DNA of 64,000 bases from Sclerodactyla briareus (Eukaryota > Echinodermata > Holothuroidea > Dendrochirotida > Sclerodactylidae). The position numbers and the translations under genes were made by a program. Shown here in pieces: positions 1 to 13,539 of the stretch (positions are counted from its first letter, which is position 1; every line of letters starts with the position of its first letter). The notes below the pieces were generated by a model. It was not told the origin of the DNA. It searched no databases and worked only from the letters and a program-made list of their open reading frames with translations. The stretch is taken from NCBI GenBank assembly GCA_026419785.1, contig JAODTK010002732.1:124001-188000 (forward strand). The letters are read 5' to 3'.

Positions 1-3000
1 AAAAATTTTCGGCGTGCTTCGCGCGCGTCATATCTTTCTTTATAGTATGCCAAGTTTCCTCCTCGCCCGAGTTTAAGATCAGGCGTAATCCAATCTTCCC
101 ACAGACTTATACACTCGGGTAATATTAGATCGATGCACAATCCTTATGGAGATCTTCGAAAATGTCCCTGCAGAGATCAAGGTCACAATTCGTTTTGGGG
201 AGGATGCTCGTTCGTCGTCTATCACTGTTTTGCCTTCTGTGTATTGGTGTGCGTTCACGGGCATGTCCTTTGCAGTTTTTGGGAATACATGACCCTGTTC
301 TGAACTAATAAGGATGTCTGATTTGAGTGGGATGCTATTGAAAGTAAACATTGCTCTCCCTAAAGACAATTGTATTTCATTTTTTCGTTTTTTTTTTCGT
401 TCTTCAAGAAAAATGTTCAAAAAATGAAGAACATCAGAATGCAGGTTTTGATTGAGGGGGTACGGTGAGCCGCGTCAGGGTAGAACCTTGCCCCCCCCCC
501 CCCCCCCCGTCGGGGAACTCGGACCCCCCTCGGGGAAATCTTGACGCCACCAAGTTCTTGGACCTCCTTCCCGCCCACTTCCATTTTAGTTTTTTTTGAG
601 AAAATTTTTCCTTGAATAATTTCCACATTGGCGCATACCCGATCCGCCCCTCTAGTACAGTTGGGATGGACAGAATCAACAAATGACTTGTCGTTGGTGG
701 TAGAGGGTGTTTGTTGTGTGTCTGGGGGGGAAATCGACATCCGGCTTCGTCAACCATACTACCGGTCTGTTCGTGGACATTCCCAATACTTAAAGTATCG
801 GGGTTCATTCTGAATTCACTGCCCCTTGCATTACAAAATTCGCCAACTCTAACGTCTGTTCAGAGAAAACTTAAAAATCAATTGCTGGACCAATACACCT
901 ACTACCACGACTTGAAAACCAAGACCTCATGCTAAATGTATAAACTAACTCCTAGCACCCCGCCCCCTCCTTTAAAATCACACCATTTACGTTCTGTTAG
1001 TTTATGCTATATTTACGAAGGTGCCAGACTAGACAAGTTTCCATTATTTCTGGTCGACTCTACTTCCTCAGGTACGTTATTAAGGCGATACTACATTTTC
1101 TGATTCTATATTGTAATTTGTTAAGCATGATTTGGTAAAATTGTTTTGGGGGATAGTAGGAATACTTGAAAAACTACCATAGACTGAGAGAAGTGGAGGG
1201 TGCAGCTATACCACTGGGAGGCTGAATGGGAAATGAATCAATAAACTTTAGGAAGGGACTTTATAGTAAGCAGTTCAAGTATATCTGCAGGCTGCTGGAC
1301 AGTGATGCAAAACAAAGAAAGTGATGGCGGATAATGAATCGCCGCACGTGTATTATCCCGCCGGACAGCCTTTTGTGAGCTCGGTTAGAGGAAGTCCTTT
1401 GACCTGCAGTCACTTTGTAATGACCTACCTGTGTTCAGGACCAGCTGCAGTACCACATTTCCCCAAGTTTTTTTTAAATACAATTACAAAGTTAGAAAAA
1501 ATCGCATCAGATTTATGTAAATTCGTTCTCCTGTGACCTTGAAATTCCCGTCATTTTGGTTTAAGACTAACAACAGTCCACATCCACGGAGGTTCGTTCT
1601 AAACGAAGTGTAGAAAAAAAATGCGGAAAAAAACAAAATTTGAACCTTGGCTTTGAATCAAGATCATGTTTTTCGGGTACCAACTTTGTCCTACCCACCA
1701 CCCAGTTCTGAAAATGAAATATATTAAACTCAGGATACGTGTAAAATCCTGCCAAAACAGAGGGCACAGACAGCCCCTACGTTCGAACTCATCCGAAATT
1801 CACTAGGGTGGACATGTGTGTCTAAGTTTAGATTAATAGGATGAACGTTTTAAAACGTTAGTGCGCTAACGTCCGAGTTTCCGGCGGCGGCGGACCCTGG
1901 GACGGCGGCGGTACACACCCAAAAACCATAATACCCCTGGGACGGCATATACTCGTGTCGCGGGGGGGGGGTTTATGGTGGGTAACTAACACAGAAAAAG
2001 AAAACATGAGAGGATCACACACCTAACAGGGGGGCACCAGGATTCGCCTGCGGTGGGGGGACTGAGCAAGGTGTCCACACATGCAGACCCCACCCCTCAT
2101 CATTTTCCCTTCGAGATTCTATTGGGAATTTCCTGAAGATCTCACATGATGTAAGCATACTACGTACGATGCGGGTCTTCACAAAATCAGTCAACTGAAA
2201 TGTCGGCGGTATGAGGGGGGTTTTGTTAATTCTTCTTCTCCTTCCAGCCAGGAGTTGTATGTACCGAAGGTTGAGGGGTGAACAAATGAAAGTTTGTTCA
2301 TAAGTCACCATATAGTGAGAGAAGTGAGGTGTGGCTATATACCACTGAAAGCTGATGAATCTATTTAAACTTTAGAAGGGACTATAGTGAGCCGTTCAAG
2401 TATATTTGGGTGTCCTTGACTGGACATGGATAATAAAATAAACACAGTAGCTGGCTACTGCATGGACCTTTCAGGGACCCCAATGTGAAAGGTGTATGTG
2501 AACTGGTTGAATAAGACTGTACTACTGCATTGTCCAATTAGTGTGTAAAATGGAAAGTTGGGTTCTAGTAGTAGCCACACAGACGAATAGAACTTCCCAT
2601 ACGGTAATCCTCCAAAATGTTCAGTGCAGAGAAGTCATTGTGAACATGAAATTCATCAGCTTCCATTACAGTTTCCGTTCCCTTTGAACGAGGGACTAAG
2701 AATAACTAGCATCTGCTGGGGGTAAACCGCCAAACGTGTATTCTCCCACCTCGAGATCAATGGTGAAGATGGTTATATAGTTTGCCATATGTGGATGGCA
2801 CGTTGCCCCCCACCCCCCTCCGGAAACCGTGTGCCACCCGCTGTGCCCCCCCCAACTGAGATTTGTGATTTTCGAAAAAAATATTCTGTAGTCGTATTCG
2901 ACTACCAGTTTGATATAGACCTGGCTTTACTTTGTTGATTTTTTGACAAGAAAAGGCAGTAACTATGCAAATTTGCCTCGAATGCACTAAAATGTGTACC

Positions 3001-3515
3001 CAAGTTCTGCTTCGCACGTGGTACGAGTGGTGGAACTCGTCCCGTTGCCCTCTACCCGTCTCCCGACATATCCGCAAGCTCTATGAGAAATGTCTGCCAC
3101 ATTGGCCCCCTAGCTTATACATATTTGTGAGGTGAAAATATACAAACAACATTCTCATGCCCTTGGAAAACTAAAATCAACCTCTTTGAAGTAACAAGCC
3201 TTTACTGAGCTTAGTGTCCGTTTTCCCCCTTCAACCACGCCCCAATTTTGAACTGCAGTAGCCTAGGACTATAGACTGATCAGGTTGTCAACGCGTGTCT
3301 TCTCATGGAGCTTATCATATCTATCCAGGAAACTACTGCTCGGAAGTTCCCTGCTCTCTATGGCATGAAGTTCATATCAAGGCTGCGCGAAGTAGAGCTA
3401 AAGCTGGCTTAAATGTCCTGGATTTCCGCTGGGATTTATGATGTCTTCAGATGTACCCTGGGAATACGGAAAAAAATTGCGCGCACTCCGCGCACACTTG
3501 TAAACAGTAGTAAGG
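1..3515. repeat. 3.5-kb repeat segment, copy 1 (5' end cut by window)
   Basis: This block matches 8350-11848 along its whole length in the same orientation. It opens with a TCGG..GCTTCGCGCGC block and closes with a GCGCGC..CCGCGC block followed by TTGTAAACAGTAGTAAGG. It holds long C or G runs (about 490-508, 1963-1971, 2800-2820) and a GTCGGGGAA-type motif. Short open frames exist on both strands, but none is kept between the copies and none resembles a known domain. It may be a non-autonomous transposon or a plain segmental duplicate. Both ends are rich in GCGCGC palindromes, but no clear terminal inverted repeat or target-site duplication could be established. The copies differ mainly by one-base indels. 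Confidence 0.8.
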
Positions 3516-4738
3516 AGCAGTAATAAGCATAAAAATGGCAACTTGATGGTGATTTCCAGATGGCCGTTTTCAATAAATAAATCGAAAGTTACTTTAACAA
3601 ATTAGAATGAATTTCACTTTAGCCTCTCTATGTTCATGCGACTTTTGGTCTCACCTCCAATTGCGAAGCGGATCTCAGTATTAAAGTAGATCTTTACAAA
3701 TGCACAAAGGGGGAGTGCCATGATAGCTTTCATCTGAAAAAAAAAAAGTCACAAATGAATTGAATTTCACACTAGCCGGCTATGCAAACATTTCAAAACG
3801 GGTGTATCTTGGAACCCCAAATGGTGAGGGCCAGATGACCGTTTTTTATATTCATAAATTAATTTAAAATAAACTTCACACATTGACGCGAATATCTATG
3901 GTGTGCGGATTGCATCATCTGGCGGGCCGATTTTGGCCCGCGGACCGCCATTGGGAGCCCCCGAGAGGCTGTTTGTGTATGTTTTGAAATATTTCCATGA
4001 ATAGAACAAAAACAACTCGAACTATCAGGGGGGTCCAGCGTGTAAATTTTACGCAAATTTCAATGCATTAGCTCTCATGTTGGCAGAGAAGTCTTGAGCT
4101 ATAATGTTGGTTGGTTTGTTGGTGGCGATATGTAATTTGATATCAAATATCAAGCGCGAGCAATAGGACAGACATAATCGAGGCAATGGCAGTACTAATC
4201 TCGTTATATGTTTAGGCTGTGTGTGTGGGGGGGGGGAGGATCTGCAACGGATTGTCAAAGAAACAATTGACGTATAGCCTCTTCGATTCGAGAATAAACT
4301 TTTTATTTCAAATTATGAACAAATTTTGACACCTCTGACAAAATTGGGCCCCCTCCCGGGCCCAACTGTGCACCGACGCCACTGCCCTAAATCACGGAGC
4401 ATGAAGTTCAAGATTCCGCTTACCTTTATTTGTTCGTGAACCAGTCGTTAATAAAGAACATTGAAAGGTGCTAAATCATATGTCCGTGTTGTCTTCAGTT
4501 GAAGGACAAATGCAGGATGGGTTATAAAGAAAGAACGCTATTATTTTTTTTTTTTTAATAGCTAAATAAAAACTGAATGCGCTAGTCCAAACCGGAAGTT
4601 CATACGACTTCCCGTTACGGAGTTATAGTCGTTTGAAATTTGCTGTATTGTGAAGATGTGTATTGGCAGCTCACAAGGCATCCATATGCAATAATAAATT
4701 ATGTCATACTTGCACAACCCTGCAGAAACTCTCGTTTA
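3516..4738. other. Spacer between the two 3.5-kb repeats, no gene seen
   Basis: No coding region is recognised. A perfect 7-bp stem (GCGGGCC, 6-base loop, GGCCCGC) lies at 3922-3941. A GC-rich stretch ends in CCGACGCCACTG at 4373-4384, and the same 12 bases recur at 13142-13153. Read on the other strand this is CAGTGGCGTCGG, which looks like the end of a small DNA transposon. Partner ends were not found. Confidence 0.4.
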
Positions 4739-4739
4739 G

Positions 4740-6070
4740 CTTGTAATAATAATATTAAGAATCATAATAGCAGTTCGTATGATTAGGAATCCAACCCAGG
4801 TGCTCACAGCGCTTTACGGGTGAAAAGAAAAAAATATATATATACAACAGACACAAAAGGTTAGTTAGCTACACAAAAAACAAATGAGTCTTGAGTCCAC
4901 GATTGAAAGAGTGAAAGAGCTCATGACACTTGAGACTGCTGGGAGAGCGTTCCACAAGAGGGGGCGTAAGTACCGGAAAAAATTGCGTCGCCAAACGATT
5001 CCAATTTGTATGGGGGTGTGAAGACGCTCTGCTTTGTGACGCTCTCTGTGATGATCGGGTCTGGTACTGTGTGAGGATCCAGGACATCGAGAAGGTATGG
5101 GCTTTTGTGAGAATGATGGAACGGAATACAAGAATGCGGATTTTATAATCTATGACAGGCATGGACGGTAGCCAGTGAAGTCCTTGCGAATCGGGGTAAT
5201 GGAGGTACGTTTGTAGCCCTGGTATGATTCTGGCAGCAATGTTTTGTAGTTTTGATATTGGACAGATGTACAACCATAAGCAGGGCGTTGGCACATATAA
5301 CATCACAACCAGGTTGGCACAAAGTTGAAGTTGGCTTTTCACATCACCTCATCCCCTATATTAGTCAATTCGGCTGGAGGTAGTTGCATGAACAGTTGTC
5401 AGTGTGTTCGCTTTGTCCAGAAAGTTCCTAATTTGACTGGCATGAGTCTTAACTGGTAAATGGTGGTTCTACAGAGCAGGGGACGTGCTGGTCCATTTGA
5501 GGAATTGATCAAATTGTGCACCACGATACGCACAGAGGTACGGATGAATCGTTCGATCACAACAGTGAGGGCAAGTCACAAGACCAGCAGTATCAGTAAA
5601 CCGCTTCTAAAAACAATTAATTCAGTTTTGTCATCATTCAACTGAGAAAATGGCGACCCATCCAATCCTTCAGTTGCACCAATACAAGCTTTCCATTCGA
5701 GGAAGCTGGTATATCCATTGGATGGAAATAAGGTACAACTGCGTGTCGTCGGCATAATCATGCAGCCAATACATGTGACCTGACGAGTTTCTCAGTGATG
5801 TTTTGTTATAATGAGAAGCGGGTGGGACCCCCAAAATCGACCCTTGTGGAACACCGCATTTTAACACCATGATCCTCTGGACGTGAATTTAGAAAACCTC
5901 TGTACGCACTGAGAACGATGTAAGGTATGACGGTCAACCATTTTAAGGATGTACCTCCAAACCGAAATTCCGTTTACAATTTGGAGAGTATACGCTATAA
6001 CCTCTGGTCTCCAAGGCTGCGGTTGTCTGAAATTGTTCCTTGAAGTCCGTGGCACCAGCAAAACATTAGA
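4740..6070 (-). mobile_element. L2/CR1-like non-LTR retrotransposon, 5'-truncated, decayed
   Basis: This is the 3' part of a LINE reverse-transcriptase ORF on the minus strand. Visible in order are GVPQGSILG (about 5855-5829), the catalytic box YADDTQLYL (about 5756-5730), LNDDKTELIVF (about 5640-5605), and ISKLQNIAARI with LHWLP and IDYKIR (about 5255-5135). The LLWNALP and LKTHLF motifs that close L2/CR1 ORF2 proteins lie at about 4970-4870. These motifs fall in different frames, so the ORF has several frameshifts and is dead. Endonuclease and N-terminal RT regions are absent, which is usual 5' truncation. Downstream on the minus strand come AAAGCGCTGTGAGCA and ATTATTATT-like sequence (4820-4740), typical of L2 3' tails. 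The family call rests on these motifs; L2 versus CR1 is not settled. Confidence 0.9.
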
Positions 6071-8349
6071 TTAATTAGGCATCAGCTTTAGCTTCATGTC
6101 CTGCAGATTGATCACTGTCGAACAGGCCTAGCGTGGACCCTGAAGTGTCCGTCAGTGACCATGTAAAACAATGGCGTAATGTGTATTCCTAAAAAGTTAA
6201 AAAGTACTCTGACAAAAGACACCGACATCCTTTTTAGGAAGACATCCGTTTCCAGAATTAGGGCACTGTGACTTTTTTGTATATCTAGCGGACTAGAACA
6301 GTACGCACAGGGAAAAGCCTGTAGTAGGAGCTGAGCCTCGTCTATTCCAAACATGCCTCAGTGAGTAACATCGCCACGTACCACGATTTTGTCAAGGTGG
6401 TTGTGTTGTCTTTGATCCATCATATCAATCTATAGATCTATCTATATAGTCTTCTATATATGGTCGGGATTCTAAATATTTACTCTCCGATTAAAACGTA
6501 TTTTCATTCCATTTAATGATAGTTTGTTTGTTTTCCTTTCTTTCGGTGGGTGGATAGTTTTGTGTTGCTGTTTGTTTCCTGATATTTGATGGTCTGCATA
6601 CTGAGGTTGTTTTTCTACTTCGGGGGTGTTTTGCTTCAGGCCACGTACCTCGCGTTTTTTTGCCTTGGCACTTCTCCTGCATTTCCGTTACCTGATTGTG
6701 TACTCTGTTATAGCTTAGGATGTTCCTCTGTGTGTGTTTGGTGTGTAGTTGCGCATGACGTACCTATGGTCATATTCTCGTCGGTTGTTGAATCCGTTAT
6801 TTTGGTGCGTCTTGCGAAGTTTTGGACTTGGTAATTGGGTACCAGAGGAGTAAGGACAAATCGTAGTGTTTGTCAAACTGTTGCGAGACGCAGTCCCAAA
6901 AACCTATGGGTTTTGTCTGTTTCCACTGGTATTACGGTAGTCCTTGACGAGGCGAAAAGAACGCACAATTTTGCCTACGTCGACTTATCAAGGCTAAGCG
7001 TTCCCTGATGGACCCGAAGCCCGAACATCGGAAAACACCCAACCAATTATGCCAAACATTTAACACCTATTCTCATCTCGTCCATTTCATATACCATCAC
7101 ACAGCTAATTGAAGATTTTTTGGCCAATTTGACCAAAATGGGGGCGGGGGGGGGGGGGCAACTGTCGCACTGGAGCTCGCACGGAGGGGCGGCCTCTAGT
7201 TGCCCCCGCATTTCCGATGGTACACGCCGAATCGCAATGTTACTTCAAACAAAAATAACGAGGACGTGGGACACTAACAAATAATTCATCATTGGACTAC
7301 AAGCAATTCATTGTGAACCCAGGGAGAAGAGGAATCTTTAACACTCCCTTCCAGTAATGTATCCAACATGCACGATAGTGTAAATCAACCGTTATCGCCG
7401 GACGATGGTATGTCGAACCATTGTCTTAAATCATGTATTGAGGGCAGATATTATTTGTTTCCCTTGGGACATGGAAAAGCCATCTTGTAAAAATTATGTA
7501 AAGGACCAATCTTCCTCCAAAACAGATGAGTGTAAACTTTCATTCAAATTACTTTCCACTTGAAATACGTAGCCTATCGGAGCTGCCCTGAACTCAGTCA
7601 TTTACTTCCTGTTGCTTATCACGTGAATTTCGATTGTTTTGATATCGTTGAAGTGTACTCTAGGGGGGTCCGGGGTCATGCCCCCAAAAGGTTGGGAGGG
7701 CCTCCTTATAATGATTTCCACACACAAAATGTTTCCCCTTCGGACCCCCACAAGAAAAAATGCTCTGACCCACCCCCCTCAACTCTCCAGGACAGTGGCT
7801 GGCTTCTTGCCGTGGGTGGTGTTGGAAAGGAAATGCCCAGGGAATTGTGCATTCTTAAATGTCAAATGGAAGATGTAAGGGGTCATATGGAACACAAGAT
7901 GGAGAATAGGAGACGTCACATGCCTGTTACTGCCATTTATAGAAATATCAGGCATTTCAGTGGAAGCGCTGAGAAACTTTGCGCTCATCGGATTCGAAGG
8001 CCTTTAGTGCTGGCCGATCCTTGTCAGTAAAACTGCAGGGTGCTTGCATTCAGTTCAGTGGAGCACGCAGACTTCTCAGCGGGCCATTCCTTTTTGCCAA
8101 CCAGGCGTTACAACGTGTTCTTAAGCGAGTTATAATTCGCTTCAGGACGCCTTGCTCCCTCATAGATCAGAACGTCACGGGGGCAGGGGGGCCATCCCCT
8201 CCCCCGTCGGGGAAGCCTCACCCCCACCGTCGGGGAAGTTTCCCCATCTCGTCGGGGAGCCCGGTGGGACGCTAAAATGTATAACCCAGACCGACTAGGG
8301 TTTCTTGCCCGATAGTATATACTTTCCAAAACTTCTTATAGCGATGAAA
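6071..8349. other. Spacer with no recognised gene
   Basis: Only short open frames without family resemblance are present. There is a G run at 7141-7158 and a cluster of GTCGGGGA motifs at 8195-8262, set in C-rich sequence. That motif also occurs inside both 3.5-kb repeats (about 507-535 and 8850-8885). Confidence 0.35.
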
Positions 8350-11300
8350 ATTCCTATATTGAAGCTGAAATTTTTCGGCTGCTTCGCGCGCTTCATATCC
8401 TTTCTATAGTAATGGCCAAGTCCTCCTCGCGCGATTTAAGATCAGGTAAATATTCCACAGACTATACATCGTGGGAATATATCAGCTAGGATGAAAAGCC
8501 TTAGGAGATGTCGAAAGGTCCCTGCAAGAAGGAGATCAAGGGTCACAATTAGTTGGGGAGGATGCTAGGTCTGTCGTCTATCAACTTGTTTTTTTGCCTC
8601 TGTGTAGTGGTGTTGTGTTTCAAGGGCATTTCCTGTGAAGTTATTGGGAATACCTGACCATGTTCTAGCAATAAGGATGTATGATTTGAGTGGGAAGCTA
8701 TTGAAAGGAAAACAATTGCCTCTCCAACAATGTCTATTTCTTTTTCGTTTTTTTTTTTTCTTCAAGAAAAAGTTCAAAAAATGAAAAATCAAGGAATGCG
8801 GTTGTGAGTGAGGGGGTACGGTGAGCCTCGTCGGGGACCTTGCCCCCCCCCCCCCCGGCGGGGAACTCGGACCCCCGTCTGGGGAAGGAAATCTTGAACG
8901 CCACCACTGGACCTCTTCCGGCACATTTCATTTAATTTTTCTATTTGAGAAATTCTTGCCTTCTGAACAATTCACATTGTGAGCTACCCGAATCGCCTGC
9001 TAGACATTGTGGATGGACAGAATGCAGACAAATGAAATTGTCGTGTGTGGGAGAGGGTGTTTGTTGTGGTTCTGGGAATCGACTGCGGCTTCGGCAACCA
9101 TACTAACGGTCTGTTCACGGACAGTTCCCAAATACGTCGTTTCGGGTTCATTTCTGGAATTCGCTGTCCCTTGCATTAAAAAAATCGCCAACTCTAAGTA
9201 TGTCCCAAGAGAAAATTAAAAATCATTTGCTGGAACCAAACCACTAATACCACGCTCGACAAAGAAACTCATGCTCAATGTTTATAACTAATACTAGCCC
9301 CCCGCCCCCTCCTTAAAATCACACCATTTACGTTCTGTAGTTTTTATGCTATATTTACGAAGGTGACCAGACTAGGAAAAGTTTCAACTTATTTATGTTC
9401 CTCTACTTCTAGTGTACGTTATTAAGCCGATACACATTTTCTGATTTTTATATTGTATATTGTTAAGGCAGTATTTGTTTGTAAAATTGTTTTTGGGGGA
9501 TAGTAGGACATAAACTTGAAATACCCTGACTGAGAGAGTGAGTGCGCTATACCACTGGGACAGCTGAATGAATCAATAAATTTTAGAAGGGACTTATAGT
9601 AGTCAGTTCAAGTATGTGCAGGCTGACTGGAAATGTGATGACAACACTAGACACGTTGCTGGCGGATGAATCGCCGACGGTATATCCGCGGAAAACAGCC
9701 TGTGGACCTCGTTTAGAGGAAAGTCCATTGACCTGCAGTCACTTTGTAATGACCTACTGGTGTTAGAGTCCGCTGCAGTCCAAAATGCCCCAAGTTTGTG
9801 TTAAATACAATTCACAAGTAGAAAAAATCGCATATTTATGTAAATTTCGAACCTCCGGTGACCTTGCCTGAAATACCGTCATTTTGTTAAGTAGATAACA
9901 ACAGTCCAATCCAGGCGTTTAGTTCTACCGAAGTTAGAAAAAATTGCGAAAAAACCAATTGACCTTGGCTTGAACTTGAAATCAAGATAGTTTTTCGGGA
10001 CCAACTTGGTCCCAACCCACCACAGTTCTCGTGAAAATGAATAAACCGTTGTAGTGATTACGTGTAAAATCTGCAAACAAAAAAAGAGGGGCAGCAGACA
10101 GCCCACTTTCGAACTCATCCGAAATTTCACTGGGTGGACAGGTGTTATAAGTTTTAGAATTAATCGGATGAAGTGAGCGTTTAAAAAGTTTTATTGCGAT
10201 TAAAGCCCGCATTCCGGCGGCGGTGGAGCATGGGACGGCGGCAGCTACACACCAAAACCATAATACCCCTGGGCGGACATTACTCGTGGCGCGGGGGGTA
10301 TACAATTACAGAAAACAGGAGAGGAATCCCCCCAACACACCTAAAGGGGGGCACCAGATTTCGCCTGAGGTGGGGGGAGTGAGCAAGGTGCCCATTGACA
10401 ACATGCAGACCCCCCCCCCCCTCCGAATTTTCCTTCCCGAAGATTTATATTTGTGAATTCATTCCGAATATCTCAAAATGCATGTAAGAATACAAGTACC
10501 GATCGGGCGCTTCACAAACAGACAACTGAATTGTGCGGCGGTTATGAGGGGGGTTTGTTTAATTCTGCCGTCTCCTTTCCAGCCAAGGAGTTGTACGTAC
10601 CAGAAGGTGCTGGGTAACAATGAAAAAGTTTGTATAAGGTCTACATATATTGAGAGAAGTGAGTGTGGCTATATACACTGAAAGATGAATGGAATCTATA
10701 AACCGTTTAGAAGGGGATTTAGTGAGCAGGTCAAGTATATTTGTGTGTACTTGACTGGGAAATGTGATATAAAAAAATAACCCACAGTAGCTGGCTACGA
10801 TGGACCTTTCAGGGACCCCAATGAAGGTGTATGTGAACTGGTGGTGTAATAGACTGTAATTACTGCCATTGTCCAATTATGTGTGTACATGGAAAGTTGG
10901 TCTAGTAGTAGCCACACAGAACGAATGAACTTCCCATTACATTAATCCTCCCAAATTTTCCAGTGCCGAGAAGTCATTGTGGAACATGAAATTCATCAGC
11001 TTCCATTACAGTTTTCAGTCCCTTGTGACCGAGAACATAAGCTAACTAGACATATGCTGGCGGGTAAACCGCCAACGTGTATCATCCCCACCTCGCGATC
11101 AATTGGTGAAGATGGTTATATAGTTTGCCATATGTGGATGGCACGTGCCCCCCCCCCCTCGGAAACCTTGTGCCCCCCCGTTTGCCCCCACCCCCCACTG
11201 AAATTGGGGATTTTCGAAAAAAATATTCTGGAAGTCATTATTCGCCATCCCGTTTGATATAGACCTGGCTACTTTGTTGATTTTTATGACAAGAAAGGCA

Positions 11301-11848
11301 GTAACTATGCCAAATTTGCCCCGAATGCACTAAAATGTGTAAAAAGTTCGTGCTTCGCGCGTGTCTAGTGGTGTAACTCGTCCCGTTGCTCTCTATCCGT
11401 CTCCCGACATCTCCGCAGGATCTATGGGACATGTCCGCCTCATTGGCCCCCTGCTTATACTATCTGTGATGTGAAACTATACAACAACATTCCTCATTTG
11501 ACCTTGAAACTACAAAATCAACTCGTTTGAATTACCAACGCCTTATGATCTTCTTGTCCTTTTTCCCCTCTCAACCACGCCCATTTTGAAACTGCATACC
11601 TAGGCTATCAACTGATTAGGTTTTCACGCGTGTCTTTCTCCATGGAGCTATCATAATCTCTCCGAGACTACTGCTTGGAAGTTCCCTGCTCTCTATGGGA
11701 TGAAGTTTATATCATGGTTCGGACAGAGAGCTAAAGCTGTCTAAATGTCCTGATTTCCGCTGGGGATTCTGATTGTCTTCAGATGTCCCTGTGTAATAGC
11801 GATAAAAATGTGCGCGCTCCGCGCGCACTTGTAAACAGTAGTAAGGAG
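8350..11848. repeat. 3.5-kb repeat segment, copy 2 (complete)
   Basis: This is the second copy of the 1-3515 block in the same orientation. It begins at the TTCGGCTGCTTCGCGCGC block and ends at the GCGCGCTCCGCGCGC block plus GTAAACAGTAGTAAGGAGC. Flanking sequence differs from copy 1 on both sides (CCTATATTGAAGCTG to the left, TGTTGAACATTCTGG to the right), which marks these as true limits. Homopolymer runs differ in length between copies. No open frame is shared over any useful length, so it is not annotated as coding. Confidence 0.8.
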
Positions 11849-11869
11849 CAGTAATTGTTGAACATTCTG

Positions 11870-13035
11870 GCAAATGAAGTCAAAGTCGGGCAACGATAGG
11901 ACCGAAGTCCGACAAATGTCCAACTTTTCCAGCGATTACAAAATTTGTGATACTAAAATGCCCATGTTTGAAGCTTGGTACATACAGCCTGAAACGCCCG
12001 GGAAAGGCCATTTCCGGCCATCTGGGGGCTTGCAAAACCAAAAATTTTCTTGTACCCTAATAGCTAAAAGTTAAAATCGGGGCAATGATAGGACCGGATT
12101 CCGACAAAATGTCCAAATTTTTTACCGATTACAAAATTTGTGATCATAAAATCCGCATGTTTGAAGCTTGGTACATACAGCCTGAAACGCCCGGGAAAGG
12201 CCATTTCCGGCTTGTACGCTAATAGCTAAAAGTTCAAATCGGGGCAATGATAGGACCGGATTCCGACAAATGTCTAAATTTTCCAAAATTTAAAAAACCC
12301 AAAATTACAAAATTTGTGATCATAATGCCCATGTTTTGAAGCTTGGTACATCAGCCCGAAACGCCCGGAAAGAGGCCATTCCGGCATCTGGGGCTTTGCA
12401 AACCAAAACTTTTCTTGTACCCTATAGCTAAAAGTTCAAATCGGGGCAATGATAGGACCGAAGTCCGACAAAATGTCCAATTTTTTAACCGATTATACAC
12501 AATTTGTGACTAAATGCCCATGTTTGAAGGCTTGGTACATGCAGCCCGAAACAGCCACGGGGGAAAGGCCATTTCGGCAATCTGGTGGGGCCTTGCAAAA
12601 TCAAGCGCATTAAAATTTCTTGTACTCCGTAAATAGCTAAAAGTTCAAATCGGGCATGATAGGGCACCGTATCCGACAAAATGTCCAAATTTTTTACCGA
12701 TTACAACAAGTTGTGATCCACAAATACCCATGTTGAAGCTTGGTACACAGCCTAAAACGCCCGGGAAAAGGCCCACCTTCCAAGCCATCTTGGGGTCCTT
12801 TGCACAACCGAAAATTTTCTTGTACCCCTACTAGCTAAAATTTCAAATCGGGGCAATATAGGCCCGGATTCCGACAAAATGTCCAATTTTTTTTAACCGA
12901 TTACAAAATTTGTGATCCAAAAATTCCAACCTTTGAAGCTTGGTACAAGCCGCCTAAAACGCCCGGAAAAGGCCATCTCCGGCCATATTGGGGCTTGCAC
13001 ACACACCGAAAATTTTCTTGTACGCTCCGCGCCAA
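11870..13035. repeat. Tandem repeat, ~195-bp unit, about 6 copies
   Basis: Each unit contains GGGGCAATGATAGGACCG, TCCGACAAAATGTCC, TTACAAAATTTGTGAT, TTTGAAGCTTGGTACAT, CGCCCGGGAAAGGCC and TTTTCTTGTACCC in the same order. Units start near 11880, 12075, 12238, 12437, 12645 and 12845. The third lacks part of the middle. The array abuts the 3.5-kb repeat on the left. On the right it ends in TTGTACGCTCCGCGCC, which resembles the GC-rich end of that repeat. No coding function is suggested. Confidence 0.85.
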
Positions 13036-13160
13036 CTCATGTGGCGCTCCGCTTAGATGTAATTCTTGGGCCCCCCCCCAAAATTAAAAAAAAATGTCTG
13101 CCCCCCCTGTGCCCCCCCCCCTCTCCAGACGAAAAGTCTGGCCGACGCCACTGTCATTAT
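13036..13160. repeat. C-rich tail ending in a transposon-like terminus
   Basis: C runs are interrupted by an A run, then a small stem (CCAGAC, 5-base loop, GTCTGG), then CCGACGCCACTG at 13142-13153. The same last 12 bases occur at 4373-4384. This resembles one end of a non-autonomous DNA transposon, but the opposite end was not identified. Confidence 0.3.
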
Positions 13161-13539
13161 ACAGCCCAAGCATATCTTTGGTTCGAAAGTTATGATCAGT
13201 TGATTCTGCTGTATTTTTCACAAGGTCCATTTGCTGGTGATGATGGATCCCGATTCATATTGGCAACCACCTCATCAACCCAAAAACATGTACTATGCGG
13301 CTCAGACGTGATTATTCATTCCAAGTCGACCAACTTTCTCAGTTCCAATTGAAAGTTGGAATGTCCGGGAAATTGTTCCTAGTAACCCTCTCTCCTACAT
13401 ATGTGGTCAGTATCAAATTCACATTGCAAGGTCGTGAGGCCATCGCTGTGGATAGTGAAAACGCCGTGTAATTTATGCTGTCCGCAAACGGTCGATCGCC
13501 AATTGACTTGTCCGAACTTCAATATGCCAGTTACTCTAA

